DNA of 64,000 nucleotides from Purpureocillium takamizusanense (lineage: Eukaryota > Ascomycota > Sordariomycetes > Hypocreales > Ophiocordycipitaceae), in contig NC_063070.1 of NCBI RefSeq assembly GCF_022605165.1, forward strand, positions 868,001 through 932,000, in the 5' to 3' direction. Within the stretch, counting starts at the first letter, position 1. Each line of letters opens with the position of its first letter. Shown here in pieces: positions 33,112-44,970 of this stretch. Under the pieces are notes generated by a model, which was not told the origin of the DNA, searched no databases, and saw nothing but the letters and a program-made list of their open reading frames with translations. A program made the translations under genes and the position numbers.

Positions 33112-33491
33112 GGCGATTACTTTACGGAAACGAGAGTATGGCAGAGAATGTGCGACCGAGTGTGGATTGAACCGTAGAAGCGGAAGCCAGAAGCTACCGT
33201 GACGGGTGCTGTGTCGAGATCGTTGTGGGAACAAGTCGGGGTCCGGGCGGTTCTCAATGCGTGATTTTGCAGTTGTGAAATCAAGATACGAAACGCAAAC
33301 GCTGCTATGAAGATAAGGAAAAGTGAGGAGCGACAATAGTGTTCGCGCGTGCAGATGGAGTCAAGTCATGACGCGAGTGCTGTGAATCATCGTTGCCCGG
33401 ACGAGGAGAGCTGCAGCGTGCGCCTCTAGCCGCAGCAACAGACTCGTGTTCTTGGTCCTGAATGCTGCAGCGTGGTGGGTGTTTCCAACCA
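33112..33491. other. Intergenic, F-box/ankyrin upstream region
   Basis: 380 bases between two minus-strand genes. It should hold the promoter of the F-box/ankyrin gene and the 3' end of the hydantoinase gene. Nothing else is visible. Confidence 0.5.
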
Positions 33492-36400
33492 TCAGACCGC
33501 TCCTGGCCCTCGATCAAACTCATCGATCACGCTCTGCGGCTTAACAAACTTCCCTAACGGGGTATAGGTAAGATGGTCGAAGCCAAAGCCCTGCGGCCCC
33601 CCTATCTTGATGCCTCGTTCGCTGCCGGTCCATTTGTCGCTCGCAGCCAGCCCGAGCACGATGACAAACAGCCCGTAGCGATATTCTGGAGTCCCGATAG
33701 CCTCGCCACTCTGGGCGTCGATGACGGTGATGAGGTCCGGCACGATGGCCAGCACATCTTCTTGCCTCTCCTCCGCCCCGTCGTCGCGTACCCGGAGTGC
33801 GGCGATGTTCTCGTTCTTGAACGGGATCTTGATGGTGCCTCGAAACGCAGTCTCGGCCGCCTGGTTATTGTCAGGCACGACGTCGCCTTCGTCGCGGACG
33901 TTGGCGCCCTCGATGACGCACTCGCCGTAGACGTAGCCGCCTCTAAGCCGACGCTCGATGCCGACAATCTTGCCCTTCCAGAGAACCTTGCCTGCGCTCT
34001 TGCCGCCGCACTCCTCGATAATCGTCTCCGCCACGTTGTCGACGCGGTTTTCCTTGCGTGCGCGGGCGACGCCGCGGCCGATCCTCCACGCCTGCGATAT
34101 CGTGTGCTCGACAACCCATCGTTTCGTCTCTGCTCCCGAAACGGGAGACTCGGCGCAGCCTGTGTGCGAGCCCATCTGGCTGAGTGCGGCGCGCAGGATT
34201 CGCTCTACCTGCAGGTCGGAGCTGGCCTTTGGCATCAACACCACGTTGCCGTTGCCATCGGACATGGCAATCGGGGACCAAATTGGGCTTCGCTCGTTGA
34301 ACACGACGGGCGTGGTCTGCCACTTGGTCGGGTATGCGCGCCCCATCCAGTCTCCGTCGACGGCCGGGACATTCATGTAGTTGCTCGCCCCAAGTTGCAT
34401 GCCCTGGAGGCCGTTGCCGCCGCCTATTTCGATGGCAATTATGTGCGTTGCCGGGCGATTGCAAATCTTGTATAGCTCCGTCTGTGCCTCCATCAGCTCG
34501 TCCGCGGCGAGCTTTTCTATACCTACCGTTGGGCTGCCGACGCCGCCGCCACATCCGACTTGGTCATCGTCCTTCAAATCGTGAGGGTTCACGACGCGGA
34601 CAATAGCGCCTCTGCGAAGGTCAGACCGAAGCCGCACCATGTGAGAATAAGGCGATCCGCCTCCTCCAGTGCCGAGGATGTAGCAACCGATGGTGATCCA
34701 ATCGAGGTCAGTTTCGGATATGTACCACACACGGTCCGTGACTTTGGGCCTGTATGCTGCAATGTCTATTTCTGTACCTGGTCTTGTGCTCTGTTTCGGT
34801 TGTCGATTTCTTGACTGTCTGCCATATTCGTTCATGTCCTGGGCGTCATAGGACGGGCCGTCTGACGGCGCAGCGACAATCCCGGTCTGTGACAGATCGA
34901 AATCACCGGCTGCGCGAACTATAAATCTAGTCTTGTGGGCGATATACTTTTCACCGTGTCAGGACTCTCTCGGCATGTGCTGGTTTCCTCGTCGGCTTAC
35001 CTGTAACGGAAGTGTATCCTGCTCAACAACCTCGACCGAGGACGGCAATGCGCCAGCGGCAATGGTCTTTTCTATAGCTTGCTGGCTTATTTCCTCGAGC
35101 AGCTCGCTCGTAGACTTATTCTCCGTAGACTTGACAATGTCGACAACGGCGCTGACCCTGGCAATGGCGGCCCCAATGGCGTTGGCGACCTGGGACCATC
35201 TAGGCTTTAGTACTCTGCTGGCGCCGGTGAGCTCGTCTGGAGCAATGATAGCACCCCCTCCAACCAGGAGCACAGGCACGTTTCCTGGCGACGTCTTCAT
35301 CCTGTCGATGATCTTTTCGAGCTTGGCTCGGACAGTATCCCTGAACACGCTGAGCTGGTCCTGCGGCAGAGCCCCTTGCACGAGCTTCGCGTTTCCAATA
35401 TCCAAGCTGGGGTCGGAGAGGACGGTACAGTCCGTAGCAGTGAGGATCTTTCCTCCAAACACGAGTGCATCCTCGGGCAGCTTATAGCCCACGCTGTCCG
35501 GTCCGACGGCGAGGCCATTGTCAGTTCTGACGATAGAACCTCCGCCCAGGCCGATGCTCTTGACGTCGGGACATGAAAAGTTCATACGAATGCCCGCAAG
35601 CTCGCTGTACGCAGCCTGTTGCCGTGGGAACCCATTGGCCTGGAGGAGGCCGACGTCCGTCGTTGTGCCGCCGATATCCACCACCATGATGGCTTCGGAC
35701 AGCTCGCCCCGGGCCAAGAATGCCGCACCCCTCATGCTGTTTGTCGGGCCGCTCGAGAAGGTCCGAATGGGAAGACGTGCGGCCGTCTCTCCCGAAAGCA
35801 CCGTTCCATCATTTTGCGTCACGAATACAGGGCAATCCAAGCCCAGACTTTTGACCGGTTCCTGGAAGGACTTGATGGTCTTTCTCGCAAAAGAGAGAAT
35901 GGAGGCGTTGAGGATTGATGCATTCTCGCGCTCAAGGAAGCCGAGGTTCGCGATGTCCTTGGAGCAGACCACGTCACAGCCGGGGAGCTCGGCTCTGATG
36001 ATGTCCGCCGCCCGCTCCTCCTGACGCTCAATCGTATCAATAGGGCTAAAGACGCCGTTCACAACGATGCTCCGGATACCCTTTTCTCGAATCGTGGCAC
36101 ATTCTGTCTTGATCTCCGTCTCGTCAATGTCTGAGATGAGCGTGCCATCTACCTCCAAGCCACCCTTGAGCAGAGCGGAATGGGCCAAGATCAGATTCCT
36201 CATATCGTCTGGCCAGTCCACACACGGAGGCGCATGCTTGGAAAACGGACCGCAGAGGCGTATGACGGCTACGGGAGACAGGCGGGACGCGTCCCTCTCG
36301 ACGACGGCGTTGACAAAGTGCGTCGTGCCGATGGTCACGCTGGCGACGTGCTCCGGCTTGATGTCAGCCGACTCAAACATGGCCATGATGGCATTGTTGA

Positions 36401-36560
36401 TGCCGACGCTGGGATTCGCGGTCGTCGGGGCCTTGTGCCATGCGAGGATGCCCTTGTCCGGAGACGACGATGCCTCTGGATCGAGAATGACGCCGTCCGT
36501 GTTGGTGCCGCCGACATCGACACCTATACGAAGACGTCTCCTGTCCTCGAGAGCACACAT
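33492..36560 (-). CDS. Hydantoinase/oxoprolinase (HyuA) fused to DUF917
   Basis: Fungal fusion of a hydantoinase-A type ATPase with a DUF917 (S-methyl-thiohydantoin desulfurase-like) domain. Exons 36560-35001 and 34946-33492 (minus) give 1004 residues. The 54-base intron (GTAAGC...AAAAG) joins DTLPLQ to YIAHKTRFIVRAAGDFDL, which matches the continuous sequence of fungal relatives. The N-terminal half has the ASKHA nucleotide motifs RIGVDVGGTNTDGVIL and MVVDIGGTTTDVGLL, and SIGLGGGSIV. The C-terminal half begins YRPKVTDRVWYISETDLDWI, with GTGGGGSPY and a long core through FVIVLGLAASDKWTGSERG. Bacterial versions are separate adjacent genes; here they are one polypeptide. The likely role is ATP-dependent opening of a cyclic amide (hydantoin or oxoproline class). 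The substrate is unknown. Confidence 0.88.
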
Positions 36561-37850
36561 CCTGATAATTTATGCAGTATTATCAACCGGACCTTGGAGG
36601 CGTTGAATGGTGGGGTGGATGCAGATGCAAGTTGAAACGTCTCTTGGCTAGGCCTGGATACGCGGAGAGGAAGCGGGGTGATGATCTCGGTGTCCGAGCC
36701 GCCCATCATCGGATGTCCCGCTGATGCCCCCGAGGGTCTGTTCCATTTCGGTTGCTCATATTTCGCCGATTTTCAGCATAAGCGTCCCTGCGTCGGATGG
36801 CAAGCAAAATCATACGAGCGTCAAAAGCGACGAACTTGACCTCTGCGCGTCATTGTTCGTTGACAAAGGACGGTCAATCGTGGGCATGCCAGCCCATGAG
36901 GTTGACTGAAAACGTAGGCGCAAAACGCGCGAAGGAGGATGCCCGCGCCATGCTTTCAATGCAATACGCCCAGGGGGGCAATGTGACCATGAGAAAATAC
37001 CAGATGAAATCAAAATTATATAGACAGTGCCTTGACCAGTTCCATAGGTCGCGGCCAAGTAATAACTCCATTGATTTACAGGCGGAAGATGGCTGAGTCA
37101 GCCTGGGCGCGCAGCGGGGCCCGGCGCCCAAGCCACTGTAACAAAGCAAGCACAGCACACAAGGCGCCCTGCTTAGATGACCTGTGCAGCAGGCGTTGTG
37201 TCAGTGGTGGCACCGTCGGCCCATCGGTGGCCACGCCTTAGCGCCGGACGGTAATACAGTTGAGTGGGGTGGACCTGCCTAGGTTGCCAGCAGCTGGCAG
37301 GACCCCAGGCAAACAGGGTACCAACTGCAAGGTAGCTCCCCAGACGCTGACTCGGCACAGATGGCGAAGCTCTGACGAGGCTGCGTCACCCTCGAGGCAA
37401 CATCGCCACCGAAAGCACACGACGACAACATCCACGCCCTCGACCTCGCCGCGGCAGCCTCTCTTACGCAATCGCCTTACACCCCGCCGCCCGCGACCTG
37501 AGCATGCAAATAGACGGCGAAACGACAAACACACCAGCAGCTGTTACTGGACCGTTGGAACTTGGCATGCGCGTTTCCCTCCATACGACTTTGTGACCGC
37601 TGTCGACACTCGAGCATCCCGTCATCGGCTAGACCGAGCATCGAACACACGAAACGAAATACCCTAAAGACGTCTTTCCTTCGGCCGCATCAAACGGGAA
37701 CATTGTTGAGCGGCCCGCGAGCTGACGCAGCGTCGCCTGCTCTTCCGTCAAGGCCCTAGGCTTCAACTGGCCAGCGCTGGGACGCAGGCATCAGCCTTGC
37801 GCGGCTAACACAGCGAGCAGAACCGCGGCTGCTCACCGCTGGCCTCCAAC
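36561..37850. promoter_or_regulatory. Divergent intergenic region, hydantoinase / Ubp2-like
   Basis: 1.29 kb between divergent starts. Reading frames here are short and lack family motifs. It probably holds both promoters and leaders; I could not locate definite elements. Confidence 0.4.
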
Positions 37851-40800
37851 ATGACTGCTCGATATGATTTGCGGGGGCAGGACCAGGACACGGGCTCCTA
37901 CGCCGCCCTGCCCGGCACCGCGCAGACCGAGTTCGTTCAACATAACATGACGCCGATGAAGTCTCGCCTCACCCCCGGCAAGGAAGTTGGCGGTACGTTT
38001 TGATCCCTCGACAAACCACGGAATCGCGGTCCGTACTGACGGCTTCGATGCAGGCTGCCACCCGAGCCGTTGGGTATACGAGCTCACCAACAACGACTTT
38101 ACCTTCTGCGACCTTTTCAATAGAGCTAGAAGTGCCGGTTTGGAGACCCCCTATGCGTGGGATCACCCCCACAAGCTCGTCATAAACGGAAACCAGAGCT
38201 TCGCTACATCGTCGACGCGAGTCTTGTCGGCCATCTGCCTAGATTGCCATTTCCATTTCGTCTTCAAGATGGTTTGGGACATTGCCCACGTCGACTCACT
38301 GTGCCACAGCTCCCAGTCACGATGGCCTCTGCGAGATAACGACTTCCCCTGGCACCATCTCACGTGGGCTGGCTCTTCCTCGGACGTCGAGGTCACGAGC
38401 GATCACAACAAGTACCAACCCCTCCTTGCGCGCGAGTACTTTGTGTGCTCAGCTCCGCCGTGCACCTTCCAGATGACGCTGGAGATCTCGATGCCTCGCA
38501 TGGGCACATGGTGGTTGAAACTCTTGATGGATCGCGGCGCTGTCCGTGAGCAGCTAAGGGTGGCGAAAGAGCATGAACCAAGCCGTTACGAGGGCGCTAC
38601 AGACGAGTGGGCGACCCAGGCACCGTTGAATCTTAACACGTACCTCAAGAACCTACTCGAGTCGACTCCAGAGGATGTCAGAAGCATTTCGAAGCGCAAT
38701 AAGAGATTCGCAGTGCTTTTTGGACCCCGCTGCTTCTCCATTTTCCGACACCTGGAGTTCACGGAGCAGGTGGTAGAGCGCGACGGGATGGACGAAGGCT
38801 CGTTCACGCCCATAGCGCCGGCACCGTCAGGCGGACCTTCTGGGACGACGGAAATCGGCACGTACCGCGCGTACCTGGAGGACGTCAGAGCCGAGGTGCA
38901 GTGCCTCATTCATAAGGCGGGACAGGCTGCTGAGAAGCCGACGTACTGCGCGCCTGTGCTGCACCAGGACCTTCAGTGCGCCGAGGTACCCAACGTCCAG
39001 GGCAGCGCCTTGGTCAACTTGGATCGTTACAGGCTGCTGGGCATCCTGCCGGGCCAGTCCCGCGAGGTGATTGTCAACGCCTACAAGCGCCAGTGGGAGC
39101 TGTTATCCAGCCGCCGCCGCGCTCTGGTGGATGGCCTGACGGCGGTGGCCAACGACACGGGTGACGAGATGCTCTCAGACTACGCCATGACTCAGTCGTC
39201 TGTGTTCGAGAGCCAGCTGCAGCGACAGGGCACGAGCGACGAGGACGGCGTACTTACGCAAGCGCTCGAATTCCTCGGCCTGCAGCCGCCGAACAACTAC
39301 TCGGCCGACTCCATCATCGAAGCTTTCCGGCAGAAACTTGCCAAAGACCCCGCAGAGGCTGTCAACGCGCGATCCATGTTGATGATCATCGCACGCGCGT
39401 CCAACGACGACATGTACCAAGCGTCATTGCTTATGGAGTCTGACGCAAAAATGTCGCTCGACACCGCCCGGGCGATCCTGGGCTTGGGCACCTCGGACGT
39501 ACCGTGGCAGACAGCTGCTGAAGCGGCCAAGAAAAAGGTAAGGAGTCCCCTTCCCCCCGAATCCACCTTGCTCACGCTGACCCCGCTCGCAGCTGGAAGA
39601 CAGCAAGAGTTCAGAGGAGAAGGAGGTATTGCTCGACGCCCTGGAGGCGGTTGCAGACCATACCAACTCTCCGACCTTGAAACAGGCAGTCCTGGAAATG
39701 CGCAACTCGAGCGGCATCATGAACTACGGCGGCTCGTCGAAAGAGCCCGCCGACCTGTCCCTGCCTGTCGGCCTCCACAACATTGGAAACACTTGCTACC
39801 TCAACAGTCTTTTGCAATACCTCTTTACCGTCAAGCCCATACGGGATGTGGTGCTCAACTACGACCAGTTACGGCTTGACCTGACGGATGAGAGCATCAA
39901 GTCTCGTCTGCTTGGCGGAAACAAGATGCAGATGGACCGCGGGGAGGCAGTCGTCGCCCAAGCTTGTGAGTTGCAGAGAGCTCGGTCGTGCTTCGATTGC
40001 TTACATGTTCTAGTCGCGCAGGAGCTCGCCACTTTATTCCAGAATCTACAATCCTCGGACCAGGCTGCCACGCGGCCGTCTCAACGCCTTGCCAACGCGG
40101 TGCTCCTGTCGACGCACACCTTGCTGCACAGCGACAAATCTACCACGAAGACAGAGGTTGGAACTCAGCCGCCACCTCTCCCCGCTCGCCCCTCGCCGGC
40201 TGCTCCCGCCAGCAAGGCATCTGATGTCGACATGGTCACTTGCACGGTCAAGGCCGTGCCAGACGCGACGGAAACGGCTAGCATCTCGAGTTCACGAACG
40301 TTGGTCGATCAAGAAGATGCCCGATCAGACCGTTCCTTTGAGAGGGTGCAGCCGGTAGCCGCCGCCGAGGAAAGCAGGCATGCTGGTGATACCGTCGCGG
40401 TTACAGTGAGTGAGGACGTTCATATGGTCGACGACAGCGAACAGGCCGAGGAGCAGCCACGTCAAGTTTCGCAACAGGATGGCGATACTCCTGCTCCAAA
40501 CAGCGACATCGTCATGGTCGATGCCAGCGAGCCCGAGACGGTCGATCAAAAGGTTCTCAACGCCTTGGAGCATCAGTCGCGATCATCCGGCACCGACCAG
40601 CAGGACGTTGAGGAGGTCATGGGCAGCATCATCAACCGGCTTCAAGCAGCCATCCGACCCAGCTCGATAGATGCAAAGACGGGCATCCAGCTGGAGAAGA
40701 TTATGGAGACATTTTTCGTCACCACGGTCAACTATACCAAGAAGTTTGACGACAAGTCTTACCAGCACGAAATTAGCTTCGACCGATCCATCACCGCTTT

Positions 40801-41845
40801 CCCGGCCCCCGACGGCCCGTGTTCGTTGTACGATGCCCTGGGCCGCAACTTTGACCAGCAGATCCTTGAGGAGAGCAAGCTGTCACGATATACCGCCATC
40901 AAGACGCTGCCGCCTGTGCTGCACGTGCTGATACAACGAACGCAGTCGACGGGTAGAAAAAACGGGAACCCCGTCGTGATTCCCGAAACCCTCTATCTGG
41001 ATCGCTACATGGATGCACCGCACGACTCGCCCACGTTTCGGCGTAGGGTTGAGGACTGGGCCATCACGGATCGCATCGCGGATTTGAGGACGCAAATCGA
41101 GGGTATTGATGCCAACCCGACATACCTAAACTTTCTAAACAGCATTGTCAACGGAGAAGATGCGGTGAAAGGAGATGCCGTATCAGAGAAAGAGAACATC
41201 AAGGAGGACGTGCACGTCGCCAAACCCGAGGAGACGTGGGACTTTGACGGCCCGGTCGAGGATGGCTTCCTCCTCGTGTCGCCCACCAACGCCCACAGTA
41301 CCGAGCCGCCTGCAGCAACGGCCCAGAAAGAGCAGGTCGCTCCATTCGACGCCCGAGCAACAGACGGCGCCTTGCGGCAGATGATGGAGTCGGAGCTGGC
41401 ACACCTTGAAAAGATGTTGGCCAAGAGGCTGGACAGCATGCGAAGCATTCCGTATCGCCTGCATGCCGTCATCTGTCATCGGGGCCAGCTCATGTCCGGA
41501 CACTACTGGGTGTGGATCTGCGACTTTGAGGAGCGTGTGTGGCGGTTCTACAATGACGAGTCTGTCCAGGAAAACAGGGACACGGCCGACGTGCTGCATA
41601 AGCTGAGCACGAGCGGCGAGCCCTACTACCTCTGCTACGTCCGCGACCAAGACAAGGAAGAATACGTCGACGTGCCCAAACGACACGTGCAGACGCCCAC
41701 ATCGGTCGAGGAAGACACACCTCAGTCCGGGCTGGCGGCCACCGACAGAGACGGCGATGTGGACATTAACGGCGCGGAAAAGGCGCTTGAGCAAGAAGAC
41801 GGCGAGATTGAGCGTCCGACGTCGCCAAAGTACAGGATCGAGTAA
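37851..41845 (+). CDS. UBP2: Ubiquitin carboxyl-terminal hydrolase, Ubp2-like
   Basis: Cysteine protease (USP, peptidase C19) that trims ubiquitin, typically Lys63 chains made by Rsp5. Exons 37851-37992, 38054-39537, 39593-39965 and 40014-41845 give 1276 residues, the length of yeast Ubp2. The N-terminal half has the Ubp2 region with CHPSRWVYELTNNDFTFCDLF and LRDNDFPWHHLTW. The Cys box is PVGLHNIGNTCYLNSLLQYLF with nucleophile Cys about 610. The His box is YRLHAVICHRGQLMSGHYWVW with His about 1163, followed by RVWRFYNDESV carrying the Asn/Asp position. Between the boxes is a long low-complexity acidic insert (about 690-870), as in the family. The third intron is 48 bases and, if retained, leaves the frame open. 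Confidence 0.88.
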
Positions 41846-42150
41846 AGACGAGTCGTTGCATAGGGAGTCGGGGCGGTTTACGGGGTCGCAACCGGAGGGT
41901 TGCGGCGGAGAGCGTTTGCACGCATGCGCGTTTGGTATCGCATCAGGGACTTTTGAGCGAGCGGGCTCGTTGGGCGTTAAACACGGACAGCATGCACGGA
42001 TACGATGAGGCGAGTCGGCGTTTAGAGTCAGCCGAGTAGAGGTTTGCAAGTAGACGGCCTGTTATTACGATCCCACGCCTTGAACCTCTGATGCGAATGG
42101 GGGCCCGTGATCTCATGCCATTATGTTTATTGTTCTACCTCCTCGTGTGT
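41846..42150. other. Convergent 3' flanks (Ubp2-like / hydratase)
   Basis: 305 bases between facing stop codons. No gene or repeat is visible. Confidence 0.5.
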
Positions 42151-43336
42151 CTACCTACCCTTGAAGACGGGCTTCCGCTTCTCCTGGAAGGCCTTGAGGG
42201 CCTCGTTCCGGTCCTCGGTGTCGACAACGCGCTGGTACATCTCGGCCTCCTTCTCGGGGCGCGCCCACGCGACGGCCTGCAGGGCAGCCCTGACGGCGAC
42301 GGGCCCGCCCTCGCAAATCTCCTGGGCGAGGCGCACGGCCTCGGACAGAGCGGCCCTGCGCGCGACCTGGAGGATCTTGGCACCCGCGTCGGGGGCCGCG
42401 GCCCCGGCGGCGTCCCGCTCGTCCTCGGGGGGCACAACCTCGACGAGGCGGTCCGCGATGCCGATGAAGTAGGCCTCTGGGGCGGCGACGCGGCGGCCGG
42501 TGAGGACGAGGTCGCGGGCGCGGGCGAGGCCTACGACGGCGGGGAGGCGGTAGGTGCCGCCGGCGCCGGGGAGGATGGCGAGGCGGGTCTCGGGGAGGCC
42601 GACGGTGGCGTTGGAGGTGAGGACGCGGAAGTGCGTGGCGAGGGCGAGCTCGAGGCCGCCGCCGAGGGCGAGGGAGGAGATGGCGGAGATGGAGGGGACG
42701 GGGAGGTCGGCGAGGGAGGTGAAGGTGGCGTTGAGGTTGGTGAGGAAGTCGGCGGTCCTGCGGGTGTTTTTGTCAGTACCTACGATGGAGTCGCGCGAAG
42801 TCTCATGGCAAGTCGAGATGGGAGAAGGGACACTAGAGAGAGAGAAAGGAGGCGATAACTTGGGATTGGGGACTGGTGGTGTTTGTTTGTCTGTTGGCAA
42901 CTCACTCTTGCGGCGTAAAGCCCCGGCGCTCCTTGAGGTCCGCGCCAGCGCAGAAGCAATTGTCGACGGCGCTGGCGAGGACGAGGGCGCGCGTGGGACC
43001 CAACTGCTGCGCGTCACCGCCGCCGTGTTTCAGTTCGCGCCCGGAGGCGGCGTCGTACTGGGCATGGATGTCGTCAACCTCGGCGCGCAGGGAGGCGAGC
43101 AGGGCCTTGGAGATGGCGTTGCGGGCCGAGGGGCGGTTGAGCTCGAGGACGCGGATGTGGCCGGAGCCGGCGGCGGGGAGGTTGGTGACGCGGATGAGCG
43201 GCTCCGTGGAGGAGGAGGAGGAAGTAGAGGCGGAGTAGGAGCGGCGGAGGAGGAAGAGGGAGCGCGTGGCGGCGGCGCGGGAGCGGGAGGGGGAGAGGAG
43301 GAGGAGCGCGGCGCGGGGGGACGCGGCGGCGGCCAT
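42151..43336 (-). CDS. Mitochondrial enoyl-CoA hydratase, methylglutaconyl-CoA hydratase-like
   Basis: Crotonase-fold enzyme, most like AUH, which hydrates 3-methylglutaconyl-CoA in leucine degradation in the mitochondrial matrix. Exons 43336-42906 and 42757-42151 (minus) give 345 residues; the 148-base intron splits the Glu codon between GFTPQ and TADFLTN. The first about 45 residues are Ala/Arg/Ser-rich without acids, a typical mitochondrial presequence. Signatures are VLELNRPSARNAIS, FCAGADLKERRGFTPQE (oxyanion-hole region), SISAISSLALGGGLELALATHFRV, GLPETRLAILPGAGGTYRLP (second catalytic Glu region) and the C-terminal AFQEKRKPVFKGR, which is the classic AUH end. Other enoyl-CoA hydratases are possible, but the KERRG and PVFKGR ends favour AUH. 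Confidence 0.87.
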
Positions 43337-43615
43337 GATGTGTGTGGGTGGGCGGACAGGTGATGGAAGGATTTGTTCGTGAGGAGGATTAGGTGATGGA
43401 GGGTTGAAAGACAAAAGTTAGGTTGGGGGAGGTTTGCGCCGGATGTGCGTGTAGAGGACGGCGCAGGACGGTCGTCGTTGTCGGTTCGGTGTTGTTGGCG
43501 CCGGAGCAGCAGCGCTCGGCTCAATTGATGCGCAAGAGTGACGTCCGGGGGGGCCATCTCGGCTTAAGTCGGTCCACCCCGGGTTTTGGTCTCCATTCTT
43601 TTTCTTTTGCAGCGA

Positions 43616-43631
43616 TTTCCCGATTGGGAAA
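43616..43631. promoter_or_regulatory. Inverted repeat TTTCCC-N4-GGGAAA
   Basis: Perfect 6-bp arms TTTCCC and GGGAAA separated by GATT, 280 bases upstream of the hydratase start and 650 upstream of the CAP gene. It overlaps the first copy of the direct repeat. A dimeric transcription-factor site is plausible but unproven. Confidence 0.55.
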
Positions 43632-43699
43632 GCATTCGCATTTCAATTCTTGCATCATATTGAGCTCGATTGGGAAAGCGTTAGCATTCAACTCTTGCA
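43621..43699. repeat. Imperfect 34-bp direct repeat, 46-bp period
   Basis: Copies at 43621-43654 and 43667-43699 share the start CGATTGGGAAAGC and the end TTCAA(T/C)TCTTGCA, with three substitutions and one single-base gap by eye. Both lie in non-coding DNA. Confidence 0.8.
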
Positions 43700-44280
43700 G
43701 CACGACATTGGGCTTCAAAGTACTATAGGTAACGAAGAAGAAATAATGCTACCTTCAGAAAAGCGCCCATCTATCGACGACGTAGCAACGCAGCAGACGC
43801 CCGCTGCTTTACCTTGCTCTGCCTGGCAGCCACTGTCGCGATGCCCCTGCCCTCCATGCGAAACGCCTATTGACCCTGACTCCCCCCCTGCGCGCGCTTC
43901 CGCCCGCGATAGGGCATGGCACCACATACGTCATTTGTATAAGCGCCTATGCATGGCAATGAATCCTGCTTTGTTGACTGCGTGCGCGCCTGGACGACTG
44001 TCAACGACATGCGTGTTGTCCAAGGGCCAAGGGGCCAAAGCAGGCCGTCGGTCACTCACTGGCTGTGAAATGCCATGATTCCTTCTTGTTCGAACGCAAT
44101 TCTTTGCTTGTCCTGGAAAAGACGTGGAATATTGGACAAGACTTCCTCGCGCGTCCCGCTCGCGATGGCTTTGCATGCTGTTTCGTGAAGCGTTGTGATA
44201 ATAACTCACGACCCGGCGTCAAGTGCTTGATCGCGGCAACCCCCAGCAGCAAACTAAACAAGACGTACAAGGTGTACAAG

Positions 44281-44970
44281 ATGCAGTTTTCGGTTGTCCA
44301 CGCCGTTACCCTGCTCCCCCTCGTCGGCTCCTCCGCGGCCAAGACCATCACCGTCACCGCCGCGCCCGCCATCCCCTCCGACGAGCCGCAGTTCAAGACG
44401 ACGCACCTCTTCACCTCGGCCATCCTCAACAGCACAAACGTTTACCGCGCGCAGCACAACGCCAGCGCCGTCTCGTGGAACGACACCCTCGCAGACTTTG
44501 CCTCCGACTACCTATCTTCTTCTTCTTCTTCTTCATCCTCTTCATCGGCATCATCAGACGCAGACTCATCCAGCGGCGATGGTGGCTGTCGCCAGTTTGC
44601 GCACTCGGGGGGGCCGTACGGCGAGAACCTCGCCATGGGGTACCCCAACGCGACGGCGAGCGTCGCGGCGTGGGGCGACGAGCGCGAGAGGTACGACTTT
44701 GGCGAGCAGGGGTTCGGCGAGGCGACGGGACACTTCACGCAGCTGGTGTGGAGGAACACGACGGCCGTGGGGTGCGGGCGCAGGCTGTGCGGCGAGAAGG
44801 GGTGGTTTCTCGTTTGTGAGTACTGGCCGCGCGGGAACGTCGTCGGCGAGTTTGACGATGAGGTGGGGAGGAGGGTGGAGGGTGCGGCGGCGGCGGGGGG
44901 GAGGAGGCCGGGGGTGGTGAGGGTGATGGGTTTCGTGGCGGGCGTGACGGTGTGTGTGGTGGGTTGGTGA
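44281..44970 (+). CDS. Secreted CAP/PR-1 (SCP) superfamily protein
   Basis: Single-exon gene of 229 residues. MQFSVVHAVTLLPLVGSSAA is a clear signal peptide, so the product enters the secretory pathway. The CAP domain starts FTSAILNSTNVYRAQHNASAVSWNDTLADFASDYL, continues with CRQFAHSGGPYGENLAMGYPNA, and has the CAP1 motif TGHFTQLVWRNTTAVGCG and the CAP2-like FLVCEYWPRGNVVGEF. Fungal relatives (Pry1 type) bind sterols or fatty acids outside the cell. A serine run encoded by TCT/TCA repeats interrupts the domain at about residues 79-95. Several Asn-X-Ser/Thr sites are present. The C-terminus ends in a hydrophobic GFVAGVTVCVVGW stretch, which could be a GPI-attachment signal or a membrane span. 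It is a plausible host- or environment-interacting protein. Confidence 0.87.
   Translation: MQFSVVHAVTLLPLVGSSAAKTITVTAAPAIPSDEPQFKTTHLFTSAILNSTNVYRAQHNASAVSWNDTLADFASDYLSSSSSSSSSSSASSDADSSSGDGGCRQFAHSGGPYGENLAMGYPNATASVAAWGDERERYDFGEQGFGEATGHFTQLVWRNTTAVGCGRRLCGEKGWFLVCEYWPRGNVVGEFDDEVGRRVEGAAAAGGRRPGVVRVMGFVAGVTVCVVGW

Larger units (their letters stand above)
43337..44280. promoter_or_regulatory. Divergent intergenic region with inverted and direct repeats
   Basis: 944 bases between the hydratase and the CAP-protein gene. It contains the direct repeat at 43621-43699 and the inverted repeat at 43616-43631, listed separately. No additional gene is supportable. Confidence 0.5.

Noticed and set aside
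33112..33336. N-terminal extension of the F-box/ankyrin protein
   Set aside because: Open in frame, but without domain content. The F-box begins about 15 residues after the ATG at 33111.
36561..37850. Possible gene between the hydantoinase and Ubp2-like genes
   Set aside because: Open frames on both strands are short, overlapping and motif-free. Better read as a shared promoter region.
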